This document shows positions 48,226 to 59,038 of a stretch of 64,000 nt of DNA, piece after piece. Within the stretch, counting starts at the first letter, position 1; each line of letters begins with the position of its first letter. Below the pieces are notes generated by a model. It made no database searches. It saw only the letters and a program-made list of their open reading frames with translations, and was not told the origin of the DNA. A program made the translations under genes and the position numbers. Source of the stretch: an uncultured beta proteobacterium (GTDB lineage Bacteria; Pseudomonadota; Gammaproteobacteria; Burkholderiales; Burkholderiaceae_C); assembly GCA_903875275.1 (NCBI GenBank), contig CAIQVX010000359.1, positions 1 through 64,000 of the forward strand, in the 5' to 3' direction.

Positions 48226-48521
48226 TCGATCACCTTCGGAACCAGAAACAGGCCCCGCTCGACCGCCGGCGCATTGCGCTGGTTGGCCTCGCGCTGGTTG
48301 GGCTCGCTGGCCGCATCCTCACGCAGACGCAACACCACATCCTGCCAGCAAGCCACCGGATGCGCCAGCGGCTGCAGACCGGCGGTGTCAACCGCACGCA
48401 TTTTCTCGACCAGGTCGAAAAAACCATTGATTTGAGTGAGCATGCGCTCACTTTCGGATGAACTCAATTCCAATCGGGCGAGATTGGCAATGCGGTCGAT
48501 ATCAGCAGAAGTCAGGGACAT
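48222..48521 (-). CDS. gatC: Asp-tRNA(Asn)/Glu-tRNA(Gln) amidotransferase subunit C
   Basis: [41 protein letters not shown]. Confidence 0.95.
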   Translation of the reverse strand: MSLTSADIDRIANLARLELSSSESERMLTQINGFFDLVEKMRAVDTAGLQPLAHPVACWQDVVLRLREDAASEPNQREANQRNAPAVERGLFLVPKVIE

Positions 48522-48678
48522 AAGGAATTTTTGATCGAAATCAGGGACCATACGCCGCGCGAGAGACTTCGACGGGCGATGTTTTCACAGGCGATGGGGT
48601 ATTATCTCGCCTTTGGCCCACTTGTCCGCCACAATGCGGTTTTGCGCTGAAAATGTACGCAATTCACACTGTCAATAG

Positions 48679-49767
<1,089 letters not shown>

Positions 49768-49782
49768 GAGCGGAGCGCAGCG

Positions 49783-50703
49783 ATGCCGCTTGGTACGCTG
49801 GACGGTACTCCGCCACCCTTCTTCAGGCAGGGTCCGTCCGCCCTGTCAAAACTGGCTTTCTTCAGTGCCCTGGCGCTGTTCCTCATGGTCGCCGACACCC
49901 GCTTCGAGATCGCGCGGCCGCTGCGCTTGGTGATTGCCAGCGTCCTTTACCCGGCGCAGTGGCTGACGCTACGCCCTGTGACCTGGGTTCAGGGTGGCTC
50001 CGAGTATTTTCAGTCCCTGAGATCGTTGCAGGCTCGGGAAGAAGCAGCACGGCACAAACTGTCGGCACAGTCGCACCGCGCAAACCAGGTGGAACAACTC
50101 GCACTGGAAAATTCACGCCTGCGCCAGTTGCTGGGTCTGCGCGACAAGGTCAGCACCTCCTGGCAAGCCGCGCAGGTGCTGTATGACGCAGCCGACCCCT
50201 ACACCCACAAGGTCATCATTGACCGTGGCGGGCTCGAAGGGGTGCTGGCCGGCTCGCCGGTTCTGGACGAAAACGGCGTGCTCGGACAGGTCACCCGCGT
50301 CTACCCCATGGTCAGCGAAGTCACACTCGTCACCGACCGTGATCAGGCGACACCGGTACTGAACACGCGCACCGGAGCGCGGGGCGTTGCATTCGGCGAC
50401 CCGGTGCTGCGCGCCAACGCGCTGGAGTTGCGCTACATGGCCGCCAACGCCGACGTGCAGGCCGGCGACCTGCTCACCACCAGCGGCGTTGACGGCGTCT
50501 ATCCGCCGGGTCTGCCGGTAGCCAGGGTGGAGAAGGTTGAGCGCCGCGTCGACTCTGCCTTCGCACGCATCAGTTGCCAGCCCACAGCCCTGGTGTCCGG
50601 GGTGGGGCACGTCATGGTGCTCAAGCCGATCACCACGCAGATGCCGCCGCGACCGCCGGTCGAGGCGGCCAGCGCGCCACCCAAGCGCGGGAGCCGACGA
50701 TGA
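49783..50703 (+). CDS. mreC: Rod-shape determining protein MreC
   Basis: Follows mreB; coiled coil, LRQLLGLRDKVSTSWQAAQVLYDAADPYTHKVIIDRGGLEGVLAGSPVLDENGVLGQV. Confidence 0.95.
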   Translation: MPLGTLDGTPPPFFRQGPSALSKLAFFSALALFLMVADTRFEIARPLRLVIASVLYPAQWLTLRPVTWVQGGSEYFQSLRSLQAREEAARHKLSAQSHRANQVEQLALENSRLRQLLGLRDKVSTSWQAAQVLYDAADPYTHKVIIDRGGLEGVLAGSPVLDENGVLGQVTRVYPMVSEVTLVTDRDQATPVLNTRTGARGVAFGDPVLRANALELRYMAANADVQAGDLLTTSGVDGVYPPGLPVARVEKVERRVDSAFARISCQPTALVSGVGHVMVLKPITTQMPPRPPVEAASAPPKRGSRR

Positions 50704-51230
50704 TCATGCGCCCTGGCCATCAGTTGCTGCTGCCGGCCAATCCCTTCTTCATACTGGGCAGCCTGCTGGCGGCGCTGGGATTGAGCATGCTGCAAAACAT
50801 GGGCCTGTTCGGTCGCGCAGCCTGGACGCCGGATCTGCTTGAGTTGACGCTCGTGTTCTGGACCATTCATCAGCCCCAGCGTGTTGGCATTGGCATCGCT
50901 TTTATCTTTGGAATATTCGTCGACGTGCACCAGGGCGCGCTGCTGGGTCAGCACGCACTGGCCTACACGGTACTGAGTTTTCTCGCAATCGCAATTCATC
51001 GCCGGCTGCTCTGGTTCAAGGTGCCATCACAAGCCTTTCAGGTGTTCCCGCTTTTTGTCGCAGCGCATGTGATAGAACTGATCTGCCGCCTGTCAGCCGG
51101 CGGCGCCTTTCCGGGTTTCCTGATGCTGTTTGCGCCGGCACTGGAGTCTCTGCTGTGGCCTGTGATCAGCGTGCTTCTGCTGGCGCCGCAAAAACGCTCC
51201 CCCGACCCTGACGCGAACAGACCCCTGTAG
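50700..51230 (+). CDS. mreD: Rod-shape determining protein MreD
   Basis: Start overlaps mreC stop (ATGA); TM-rich, FIFGIFVDVHQGALLGQHALAYTVLSFLAIAIHRR. Confidence 0.92.
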   Translation: MIMRPGHQLLLPANPFFILGSLLAALGLSMLQNMGLFGRAAWTPDLLELTLVFWTIHQPQRVGIGIAFIFGIFVDVHQGALLGQHALAYTVLSFLAIAIHRRLLWFKVPSQAFQVFPLFVAAHVIELICRLSAGGAFPGFLMLFAPALESLLWPVISVLLLAPQKRSPDPDANRPL

Positions 51231-51237
51231 CAATATG

Positions 51238-51345
51238 ACCCCCACGCTTGCCGCTTCGCGTGCTACGCTGCCCCCCGAGGGGGCCGGCCCTCGGGCAGGT
51301 CTCGGAGAGACTGCACGACAGGCTTGGCGCGGCCCGGCGCGGCGG
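51238..51345. repeat. GC-rich intergenic element with perfect hairpin (GCCCCC-CGA-GGGGGC, 51270-51284); resembles dispersed Comamonadaceae intergenic repeat
   Basis: Sequence CCCACGCTTGCCGCTTCGCGTGCTACGCTGCCCCCCGAGGGGGCCGGCCC between mreD and mrdA. Confidence 0.5.
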
Positions 51346-51350
51346 CTGCC

Positions 51351-53300
51351 ATGACCGAACTTCGCAACGTTGAGGCCGACCTGTCGCGCTTTCGCGCGCG
51401 GGTGCTGGTGGCCACGGTGGCAGTGATCGTCTGCTTCATGCTGGTCGCTGCCAGACTGGCCTACCTCCAGATCGTGCGCCACGACGACCTGCTGGAACAG
51501 GCCGAGAACAACCGGACCGCGATCGTTCCGGTGGTCCCCAACCGCGGACTGATTTTGGACCGCAACGGCATTGTGCTGGCAAGCAATTACTCGGCCTACA
51601 CACTGGAAGTGACGCCCTCCAAGATCGCCAATCTGGAGCAGACGATCGAGGAACTCTCACTGGTGCTCGATATCACGGCGCGCGACCGTCGTCGCTTCAA
51701 GAAAATTCTGGAGGAATCCAAGAGCTTCGAGTCGCTGCCACTGCGCACCCGCCTCAGCGACGAGGAAGTGGCCAAGTTTGCGGCTCAGCGCTTCCGCTTT
51801 CCAGGCGTCGAGATCAAGGCCCGCCTGTTTCGAAGCTACCCCTACGGCGAACTGGCAAGTCACGTGATCGGCTACATCGGTCGCGTCAATCCGGCAGAAA
51901 AGGAAAAGCTCGATGAGTCCGAGGACCAGGCCAATTACCGGGGCACCGAGTACATAGGCAAACTCGGTGTCGAGCAGAGTTTCGAGTCCCAGTTGCATGG
52001 CACCACCGGTGTCGAATCGGTGGAAACCTCGGCCGGTGGGCGCGCCATGCGCAAACTCGCCAGCAGTCCGGCCACGCCTGGCAACACGGTCAAGCTCTCG
52101 ATCGACATCCGGCTGCAGCACCTGATCGAGCAGTTGTTCGGAGACCGGCGCGGGGCACTGGTGGCCATGGACCCGAAGACCGGCGAAGTGCTGGCCTTCG
52201 TCAGCAAACCCACTTTCGACCCCAACCTGTTTGTTGAAGGCATTGACAGCGAAAACTGGCAGTCACTCAACGAGTCGCCCGACAAACCACTCCTGAACCG
52301 GGCCCTGCGCGGAACCTACCCCCCCGGATCCACCTACAAGCCCTTCATGGCGCTGGCAGCGCTGGAGACCGGAACTCGAACACCCGAGCAGTCCATCTCG
52401 GACCCAGGCTACTTCATGTTTGGCAACCACCGTTTCCGCGATGACAAGGAGGGTGGTCATGGCACGGTGAATATGTACCACTCGATCGTCCAGTCCTGTG
52501 ACACCTACTACTACATACTGGCCAACGATCTCGGCGTGGATACCATCCACGAGCAGATGCAACGCTTCGGCTTTGGCGAACTGACCGGCATTGACGTCTT
52601 TGGCGAGGTGGCAGGCCTGCTGCCCTCGACTGCGTGGAAGCGCAAGGCCTACAAGCGCCCTGATCAGCAGAGGTGGTATTCCGGCGAGACCATCTCGCTG
52701 GGCATCGGCCAGGGCTACAACAACTTCACCATGCTGCAACTGGCTTCGGCCACTGCAACACTGGCCAACAACGGCGTCAAAATGAAACCGCATCTGGTCA
52801 AGGAAGTGGTGGACATCCTGACCCGCGCACCCACCGCGACCACACGCCAATCCGTGGGTCAGGTGATCGCCAGGGAAGCGAATATCGCAGTGATCAAGAA
52901 CGCCCTGATGGGGGTCAACATCGAGGGCACCTCAGCGTCGGCGTTTCGTGGCGCCGGCTACACGAGCGGCGGCAAGACCGGAACGGCGCAGGTGATCCAG
53001 ATTAAGCAGAATGAGAAATACGTCGCTTCCAAGACCGAGGAGCGATTTCGCGACCACGCCCTGTTTACCGCCTTTGCGCCGGCAGAGGAACCCCGGATCG
53101 CCCTGGCCATGGTGGTCGAGAACGCAGGCTTTGGTTCGCAGAACGCCGCTCCCATCGCGCGCCGCGTCTTTGACTACTGGCTGTTACAGCAGTACCCGAG
53201 CGAAGAAGACATTGAAGCGGTTCAAAAGGCGCAGGCCACGGCACCGATCGGCAAACCGCGACCGCTGGCCGAAGTACCCTGGCCACCCCCCGCGCCGTAG
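51351..53300 (+). CDS. mrdA: Penicillin-binding protein 2
   Basis: VPNRGLILDRNGIVLASNYSAYTLEV, YPPGSTYKPFMA (SxxK), GGKTGTAQV (KTG); ATG 51351 chosen. Confidence 0.97.
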   Translation: MTELRNVEADLSRFRARVLVATVAVIVCFMLVAARLAYLQIVRHDDLLEQAENNRTAIVPVVPNRGLILDRNGIVLASNYSAYTLEVTPSKIANLEQTIEELSLVLDITARDRRRFKKILEESKSFESLPLRTRLSDEEVAKFAAQRFRFPGVEIKARLFRSYPYGELASHVIGYIGRVNPAEKEKLDESEDQANYRGTEYIGKLGVEQSFESQLHGTTGVESVETSAGGRAMRKLASSPATPGNTVKLSIDIRLQHLIEQLFGDRRGALVAMDPKTGEVLAFVSKPTFDPNLFVEGIDSENWQSLNESPDKPLLNRALRGTYPPGSTYKPFMALAALETGTRTPEQSISDPGYFMFGNHRFRDDKEGGHGTVNMYHSIVQSCDTYYYILANDLGVDTIHEQMQRFGFGELTGIDVFGEVAGLLPSTAWKRKAYKRPDQQRWYSGETISLGIGQGYNNFTMLQLASATATLANNGVKMKPHLVKEVVDILTRAPTATTRQSVGQVIAREANIAVIKNALMGVNIEGTSASAFRGAGYTSGGKTGTAQVIQIKQNEKYVASKTEERFRDHALFTAFAPAEEPRIALAMVVENAGFGSQNAAPIARRVFDYWLLQQYPSEEDIEAVQKAQATAPIGKPRPLAEVPWPPPAP

Positions 53301-53325
53301 ATCGGACTGGCGCAGCAGTGCACGC

Positions 53326-53362
53326 AAAAAAAAGGGCACCAGCGTCGGCTGGTGCCTTTTCT
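53326..53362. terminator. Bidirectional intrinsic terminator between mrdA and the convergent GMC oxidoreductase gene
   Basis: AAAAGGGCACCAGC-GTCG-GCTGGTGCCTTTTC perfect stem flanked by A-run (5') and T-rich tract (3'). Confidence 0.9.
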
Positions 53363-53487
53363 CATTTGTAAGCCCAAACGGGCTGTCTCCACGGTCCTTC
53401 TTCTTCCATCAAGTCGCTGTTGCCAACGCTTGGTGCAACTGTAAGCGCCCCGGGGGACTCCGGCATCAGTGCTTACCCTTTCAGGAT

Positions 53488-55212
53488 TTACCCTCTGGTC
53501 AAAGCCAGGGCGTCCTCGGCAATCCACTGTGCGGCCTTCTCGGCAATCATCAGCGCCGGCGAATTGGTGTTGCCACTGGTGATGGTGGGCATGACACCGG
53601 CATCGACCACGCGCAGGCCAGCAATCAATCCGCCCCGCCCGCGCACGCACAGACGTGAGTCCAGCACCGCCAGCGGATCGTCGGCTGGCCCCATGCGGGT
53701 GGTACCCACCGGATGAAAGATGGTGGTGGCAATGTCGCCAGCGAGCTTGGCCAGTTCATGGTCGCTCTGGTACTGCACACCCGGCTTCCACTCCTGCGGC
53801 TGGTACCTGGCCAGCGCGGGTTGTGCCACGATGCACCGTGTCAGGCGCAGCGAGTCGGCCGCCACCTTGCGATCCTGGTCGGTGCTGAGGTAATTGGGCG
53901 CGATGGCCGGCGCATCCTGGAAATTGCCACTGCGGATCCGGATCCAGCCGCGACTCGTGGGATTGAGGTTGCAGACACTGGCAGTGAACGCGTTGAAACT
54001 GTGCAGGGGCTCGCCAAAGGCCTCCAGACTGAGCGGCTGCACGTGGTACTCAATGTTCGGGTAGGGCTGCTGCGGATCACTGCGCGTGAAGGCACCCAGT
54101 TGCGACGGCGCCATGCTCATGGGGCCGCTGCGCTTGAGCGCGTACTCGAGACCGATCAGGGCCTTGCCCCAGAGCGAACTGGCCTGGGTGTTGAGGGTCT
54201 TGACGCCCTGTACCTTGAACACCGCGCGGATCTGCAGATGATCCTGCAGATTGGCGCCGACGCCGGGAGCATCGTGCACGACGGCGATGCCATGCTCCCG
54301 CAGCAGGGCCGCCGGCCCAATGCCCGAGAGCTGCAGAATCTGCGGCGAGCCGATGCTGCCAGCGCACAAAATCACCTCCGCGCTGGCGCTGGCACAGATC
54401 ATCTGCGACTGATCCCACACCTGCACCCCAACGCAGCGCTGGCTGCCGTCAGCCTGTGTATCAAGCTTCAGCTTGGCCACCTGGGCTGCCGTCCACATCT
54501 CGAAATTGGGTCTTGCGTAACAGGTGGGACGCAAGAAAGCTTTGGCAGTGCTCCAGCGCCAGCCATTACGCTGGTTCACCTCAAAGTAACCAACACCCTC
54601 GTTGTCGCCACGGTTGAAGTCATCGGTGGCGGCAATGCCCGCCTGTTGAGCTGCCTGTGCAAATGCGTCCAGCACATCCCAACGCAGTCGCTGCTTCTCC
54701 ACCCGCCATTCGCCACCGGAACGGCGATGGCGCAGCAGCTTTCGGTAGGGCGTGGAGGCGTCACTCATCAGTTCCGGCGCCACGCCGCGCGCGCCGTGGG
54801 CCGCGCTGGCCCCCTTGTAGTGGTCTTCGTGCAGCTTGAAATAGGGCAAGACATTGTTCCAGGCCCAGGTGTCATCGCCGGTCAGGCGCGCCCACTGGTC
54901 GTAGTCGCGCGACTGCCCGCGCATGTAGATCATGCCGTTGATGCTGCTGCAACCACCCAGGGTCTTGCCGCGCGGGTAGCGCAGCACCCGGCCATTAAGC
55001 CCGGCGTCCGGCTCGGTGCTGTAAAGCCAGTCGGTGCGCGGATTGCCGATGCAGTACAGATAACCGACCGGAATGTGAATCCAGTGGTAATCGTCCTTGC
55101 GACCGGCTTCGATCAGCAGCACCCGCTTGCTGGCGTCGGCTGACAGACGGTTGGCCAGCAGGCAACCCGCAGTGCCGGCACCGACGATGATGTAGTCGAA
55201 CTCGGTACTCAT
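53488..55212 (-). CDS. GMC-family FAD-dependent oxidoreductase (choline dehydrogenase-like)
   Basis: FDYIIVGAGTAGCLLANRLS, RGKTLGGCSSINGMIYMRG, LCAGSIGSPQILQLSGIGP, HPVGTTRMG. Confidence 0.95.
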   Translation of the reverse strand: MSTEFDYIIVGAGTAGCLLANRLSADASKRVLLIEAGRKDDYHWIHIPVGYLYCIGNPRTDWLYSTEPDAGLNGRVLRYPRGKTLGGCSSINGMIYMRGQSRDYDQWARLTGDDTWAWNNVLPYFKLHEDHYKGASAAHGARGVAPELMSDASTPYRKLLRHRRSGGEWRVEKQRLRWDVLDAFAQAAQQAGIAATDDFNRGDNEGVGYFEVNQRNGWRWSTAKAFLRPTCYARPNFEMWTAAQVAKLKLDTQADGSQRCVGVQVWDQSQMICASASAEVILCAGSIGSPQILQLSGIGPAALLREHGIAVVHDAPGVGANLQDHLQIRAVFKVQGVKTLNTQASSLWGKALIGLEYALKRSGPMSMAPSQLGAFTRSDPQQPYPNIEYHVQPLSLEAFGEPLHSFNAFTASVCNLNPTSRGWIRIRSGNFQDAPAIAPNYLSTDQDRKVAADSLRLTRCIVAQPALARYQPQEWKPGVQYQSDHELAKLAGDIATTIFHPVGTTRMGPADDPLAVLDSRLCVRGRGGLIAGLRVVDAGVMPTITSGNTNSPALMIAEKAAQWIAEDALALTRG

Positions 55213-55214
55213 GC

Positions 55215-56003
55215 TCAGCGCCCGGCCCAGTTCGGCTTGCGCTTTTCCTGGAAAGCCTTCTGGCCTTCCTTGGCATCCTCGGTGAGGGTGAACAGGGCAA
55301 TCTGGCTCTCGGTGAATGACATCGACTCCTCAAACGCCATGGCCTCGACTTTTTTCATCGTGTACAGGCCGCGCCGGATGGCCGCCGGGGACTTGTCCAG
55401 CAGCCGCTCCAGCAACCATTGCAATTTGAGGTCGACGTCGTCGTCCACGTAATTCACCAGGCCCACTTCGAGCGCCTGCGCGGACGTGATCGGCTCGCCG
55501 GTCAGGCACATTTCATTCAGGATCCGTCGCGGTATCAGATGCTGCAACACGCTGAGCACCTGCGCCGGAAAGACGCCAACCTTCACTTCCGGCAGACCAA
55601 AGATGGCGTGGCGCGCCGCCACCGCCATGTCGCACATGGACATCAGCCCCATGCCGCCCGCCATGCAGGCCCCGTTGACACGGGCAATCAGGGGCACATA
55701 ACTCGCACGCGCGACCCGCAACAACTGCGCCAGATGCCCGTGCGGCTCCGAATAATCGGTGGTAAAGGCCTGCGCCGACTGCAGATCGGCACCGGCGCAG
55801 AAGGCCTTGGTTCCGGTGCCGGTGATGACAATCGCACGAATGTCGCGCCGGCCCTGGGCCCCGGAAATGGCCTGCGTCATTGCTGCCAGCACCGCGTGGC
55901 TCATGGCGTTGCGCCTCTCCTCCCGATGAATGGTCAGCCACAGCACGGGTCCGCGCTGCTCGACAACAAGCTCGGGGGTGGGTGACGAAAGGGTAGTGTT
56001 CAC
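55215..56003 (-). CDS. Enoyl-CoA hydratase/isomerase family protein (GTG start)
   Basis: VVEQRGPVLWLTIHREERRNAMSHAV, AFCAGADLQ, INGACMAGGMGL-like motif RVNGACMAGGMGLMSMCDMAVAA; RBS AGGAGAGA before GTG. Confidence 0.92.
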   Translation of the reverse strand: MNTTLSSPTPELVVEQRGPVLWLTIHREERRNAMSHAVLAAMTQAISGAQGRRDIRAIVITGTGTKAFCAGADLQSAQAFTTDYSEPHGHLAQLLRVARASYVPLIARVNGACMAGGMGLMSMCDMAVAARHAIFGLPEVKVGVFPAQVLSVLQHLIPRRILNEMCLTGEPITSAQALEVGLVNYVDDDVDLKLQWLLERLLDKSPAAIRRGLYTMKKVEAMAFEESMSFTESQIALFTLTEDAKEGQKAFQEKRKPNWAGR

Positions 56004-56117
56004 TTGTCTCTCCTGTTTCCGGCATTTTGCCGCAAGCCGCTCGCCATTGGCGTTACGATGGCTGACCAGACACGGCCACCCACTTTCCATTTCAACACTT
56101 TGACAGAGCGCAAGGCG

Positions 56118-57248
56118 ATGCCCGACAAAAGTCCCAACATCACGCGTCGAAGTACGCACGAGGGGATGCATCTGTTGTTGTCGGGTTGCTGGACTGCCGC
56201 ACGGCTGGCCGAGCCCGAGAGCTGGACTCACATTGAACGCATGCTCGCACAGAGTGAGGAGCCCGGCTCCGCACCCCTGACCTGGGACCTGCGCAAACTT
56301 CAACGCCTCGACCACACCGGCGCCCAGCTGCTATGGAACGCCTGGGGTCATCGCTGGCCGGACCAGCTGTTGCTGCTAGAGGCGCAGCGCCCCATGCTGA
56401 ACCGGGTCGCTCACTACGCCCGCACAGCCCCTGCGCCTGCAGGAAGAACACTGTGGCAGTACTTTCTACTGCTGGGCCAGGGACTGCTGGTGGTGACAGA
56501 GCACCTGCAGTCCCTGACACGCCTGATCGGTCAGCTTCTGCTCGACAGTGTGAAGCTGGCAAGGCATCCGGGTCAGGGCCCATGGCGGGACGTGTCCGGA
56601 CACCTGTACCGCATCGGTGCCACCGCATTGCCGATCACGGCGCTGGTCGGCTTCCTGATCGGCGTGGTGCTGGCCTACCTGATGTCGCAGCAATTGCGCC
56701 AGTTTGGCGCGAATTCCCTGATCGTGAATATTCTGGGAATTGCCCTGATCCGCGAGCTCGGACCGGTTCTGGCTGCCATTCTGATTGCCGGGCGCTCCGG
56801 CTCAGCCATCACCGCCCAGATTGGCGTCATGCGTGTCACCGAGGAACTCGACGCGATGCGCGTCATGGGCATCGCCAAGGGTTACCGTCTGGTGCTGCCG
56901 CGCGCCATCGCCATGGCCATTGCGATGCCGCTGCTGACGGTCTGGACCACGCTCGCGGCGCTGCTGGGCGGCATGCTGGCCGCCGACCTGGTGATGGGCG
57001 TCACGCCGGCGTATTTCTTTGAGGCCCTGCCGCGCGCCGTCAATGTGTCCAACCTCGGGCTGGCGGTCGGCAAATCGGTCGTTTTCGGACTGCTGATCGC
57101 CATCATCGGCTGCCACTATGGCCTGCGCGTCAAACCCAACACACAAAGCCTGGGCCAGGGCACAACCGCTTCCGTCGTGTCCTCGATCACCATGGTCATT
57201 CTGGTGGACGCCCTGTTCGCCGTCGTCTTCAAGGACATTGGCCTATGA
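56118..57248 (+). CDS. MlaE-type ABC transporter permease with N-terminal STAS-like domain
   Basis: LTWDLRKLQRLDHTGAQLLWNAW STAS-like; NSLIVNILGIALIRELGPVLAAILIAGRSGSAITAQIGVMRVTEELDAMRVMG MlaE signature; start 56058 also possible. Confidence 0.92.
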   Translation: MPDKSPNITRRSTHEGMHLLLSGCWTAARLAEPESWTHIERMLAQSEEPGSAPLTWDLRKLQRLDHTGAQLLWNAWGHRWPDQLLLLEAQRPMLNRVAHYARTAPAPAGRTLWQYFLLLGQGLLVVTEHLQSLTRLIGQLLLDSVKLARHPGQGPWRDVSGHLYRIGATALPITALVGFLIGVVLAYLMSQQLRQFGANSLIVNILGIALIRELGPVLAAILIAGRSGSAITAQIGVMRVTEELDAMRVMGIAKGYRLVLPRAIAMAIAMPLLTVWTTLAALLGGMLAADLVMGVTPAYFFEALPRAVNVSNLGLAVGKSVVFGLLIAIIGCHYGLRVKPNTQSLGQGTTASVVSSITMVILVDALFAVVFKDIGL

Positions 57249-58042
57249 GCCTGGCTGTGGCACCGGTCATCAAGATCCACAAACTCTGGTCGGTGTTCCG
57301 CAACGCTGGCCACGAGTCCGTGATTCATCAGGACCTTGACCTCAACGTCAAGGCCGGCGAGCTGGTGTCCATCGTCGGCGGCTCCGGCAGCGGCAAGACC
57401 GTGCTGCTGCGACAGATCCTGGGTCTGGAAACACCGGCGCGCGGGCGTGTCACGGTACTGGGTCGACCGGCCTCCGAGATGGGTACCCAGGGCGCAGCCA
57501 GCCGCGTTGGCATGCTGTTTCAGCATGGCGCCCTGTTCTCCGCTTTCACGGTCCTGGAAAACATCGCCTTTGCCCTGCGCGAACTCAAGACACTTCCGGC
57601 CGCGCTCATCCGCGACGTCGCCATGGTCAAGCTGCAGATGGTCGGACTTGACCCGTCGCAGGCGCACAAGATGCCAGCCGATTTGTCGGGCGGCATGGTC
57701 AAACGCGTAGCACTGGCGCGCGCGCTGGTGATGGACCCGCCGCTGCTGCTGCTGGACGAACCCACGGCCGGTCTGGACCCCGACAGCGCCGACGCCTTCT
57801 GCAAGCTGCTACGCTCGCTGCACCGCGAGCTCGGTCTGACAGTGCTGATGGTGACGCACGATCTGGACACACTGTTTGAGCTCAGCACCCGCATTGCCGT
57901 GGTGGCCGACAGGCACATCATCGTCAGCGGAACCGCGGCCGAAGTGATGGTCTGTCCCCATCCCTTTGTACGTGATTTTTTTCAAGGTGCCCGCGGACGC
58001 CGCGCAGCAACCTTGTTGCCGCCGGTAGCGGCGTCGGTGTAA
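57245..58042 (+). CDS. ABC transporter ATP-binding protein (MlaF-type)
   Basis: IVGGSGSGKTVLLRQILGLE Walker A, LSGGMVKRVALARALVMDPPLLLLDEPTAGLDP. Confidence 0.95.
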   Translation: MSLAVAPVIKIHKLWSVFRNAGHESVIHQDLDLNVKAGELVSIVGGSGSGKTVLLRQILGLETPARGRVTVLGRPASEMGTQGAASRVGMLFQHGALFSAFTVLENIAFALRELKTLPAALIRDVAMVKLQMVGLDPSQAHKMPADLSGGMVKRVALARALVMDPPLLLLDEPTAGLDPDSADAFCKLLRSLHRELGLTVLMVTHDLDTLFELSTRIAVVADRHIIVSGTAAEVMVCPHPFVRDFFQGARGRRAATLLPPVAASV

Positions 58043-58064
58043 AAAGGGGAACCTGAGGTCCACC

Positions 58065-59030
58065 ATGGAAAACAAATCTCACGCCATCGCGGCCGGCACC
58101 TTTGTGCTGCTGATGCTGGCACTGCTGATTGCACTGGCAGTCTGGCTGACACGAGACAGCCGGCAGCTGCGCGTCTTCGAGCTGACCAGCCGCGACGCCG
58201 TGAGCGGCTTGCAGGCGCAGGCTTCGGTGCGATTCAAGGGCGTTCCTGTGGGCAAGGTCACTGACATTCAAATCGACCCCCTGGTCAGCGGCCAGGTGCT
58301 GATTCGCATCGCCATCAACGAGCAGGCACCCATCACGCAGACGACCTTTGCCACGCTCGGCTTTCAGGGTGTGACCGGACTCGCCTTCGTGCAGCTTGAT
58401 GACAGTGGCGAGTCAAGTGAAGCGCTGCAGACCAGCGAGCGCCGGCCGCAGCGCATTCCGATGCGACCCAGCCTGCTTTCCAGGCTGTCAGATCAGGGCG
58501 TGCAGATCCTGTCACAACTGGAAGAAACTGCGCGCCGCGTCAACCTGCTGCTGGCGCCAGCCAACCAGCAAAGTCTGCTGTCCGCCGTAACCAGTCTGGA
58601 TCAGGCCGCCGCAAGTATTCAAAGACTCTCCAGTGCCTCCGGCGAGGCCTTGCCGCAGCTGGTCCAGGAAGCCAGCGCCACCCTCAAGGCCGTCAAGGAC
58701 ACGTCGGTGCGCGTAGGTGAAAGTGCGGACGAGGCGCGGCTCTCGGCTCGCGCCTTCCGCTCGGTGACCGAACGTATGAACGAGCCGGGTGGCACGCTGG
58801 ACCAGATTGCCAGCGGCACTGAAACGCTGGACCGCAGCGGGCAAAGTCTCAACACCAGCACCCTGCCCCGTGTCAACCGGGCGCTGGAGGACACAGCCCG
58901 CGGTGCGCGCCAACTTGGCCGCGCCGCCGGGACCCTGCATGAAAACCCGCAGTCGCTGCTGTTCGGTAACCCCGCCATCCCGCCCGGCCCCGGCGAGCCC
59001 GGCTTTGCTGCCAGTCCTGGCAGGCCCTGA
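58065..59030 (+). CDS. MCE/MlaD-domain substrate-binding protein
   Basis: N-terminal TM; SVRFKGVPVGKVTDIQIDP and LGFQGVTGLAFVQLDD MCE motifs. Confidence 0.93.
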   Translation: MENKSHAIAAGTFVLLMLALLIALAVWLTRDSRQLRVFELTSRDAVSGLQAQASVRFKGVPVGKVTDIQIDPLVSGQVLIRIAINEQAPITQTTFATLGFQGVTGLAFVQLDDSGESSEALQTSERRPQRIPMRPSLLSRLSDQGVQILSQLEETARRVNLLLAPANQQSLLSAVTSLDQAAASIQRLSSASGEALPQLVQEASATLKAVKDTSVRVGESADEARLSARAFRSVTERMNEPGGTLDQIASGTETLDRSGQSLNTSTLPRVNRALEDTARGARQLGRAAGTLHENPQSLLFGNPAIPPGPGEPGFAASPGRP

Positions 59031-59038
59031 GGAGCTCT

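Noticed and set aside
53713-55143. 476-aa plus-strand ORF antisense to the GMC oxidoreductase gene
   Set aside because: Shadow ORF in high-GC DNA; composition is Arg/Gly/His-rich without family motifs and it is fully covered by a motif-rich gene on the other strand.
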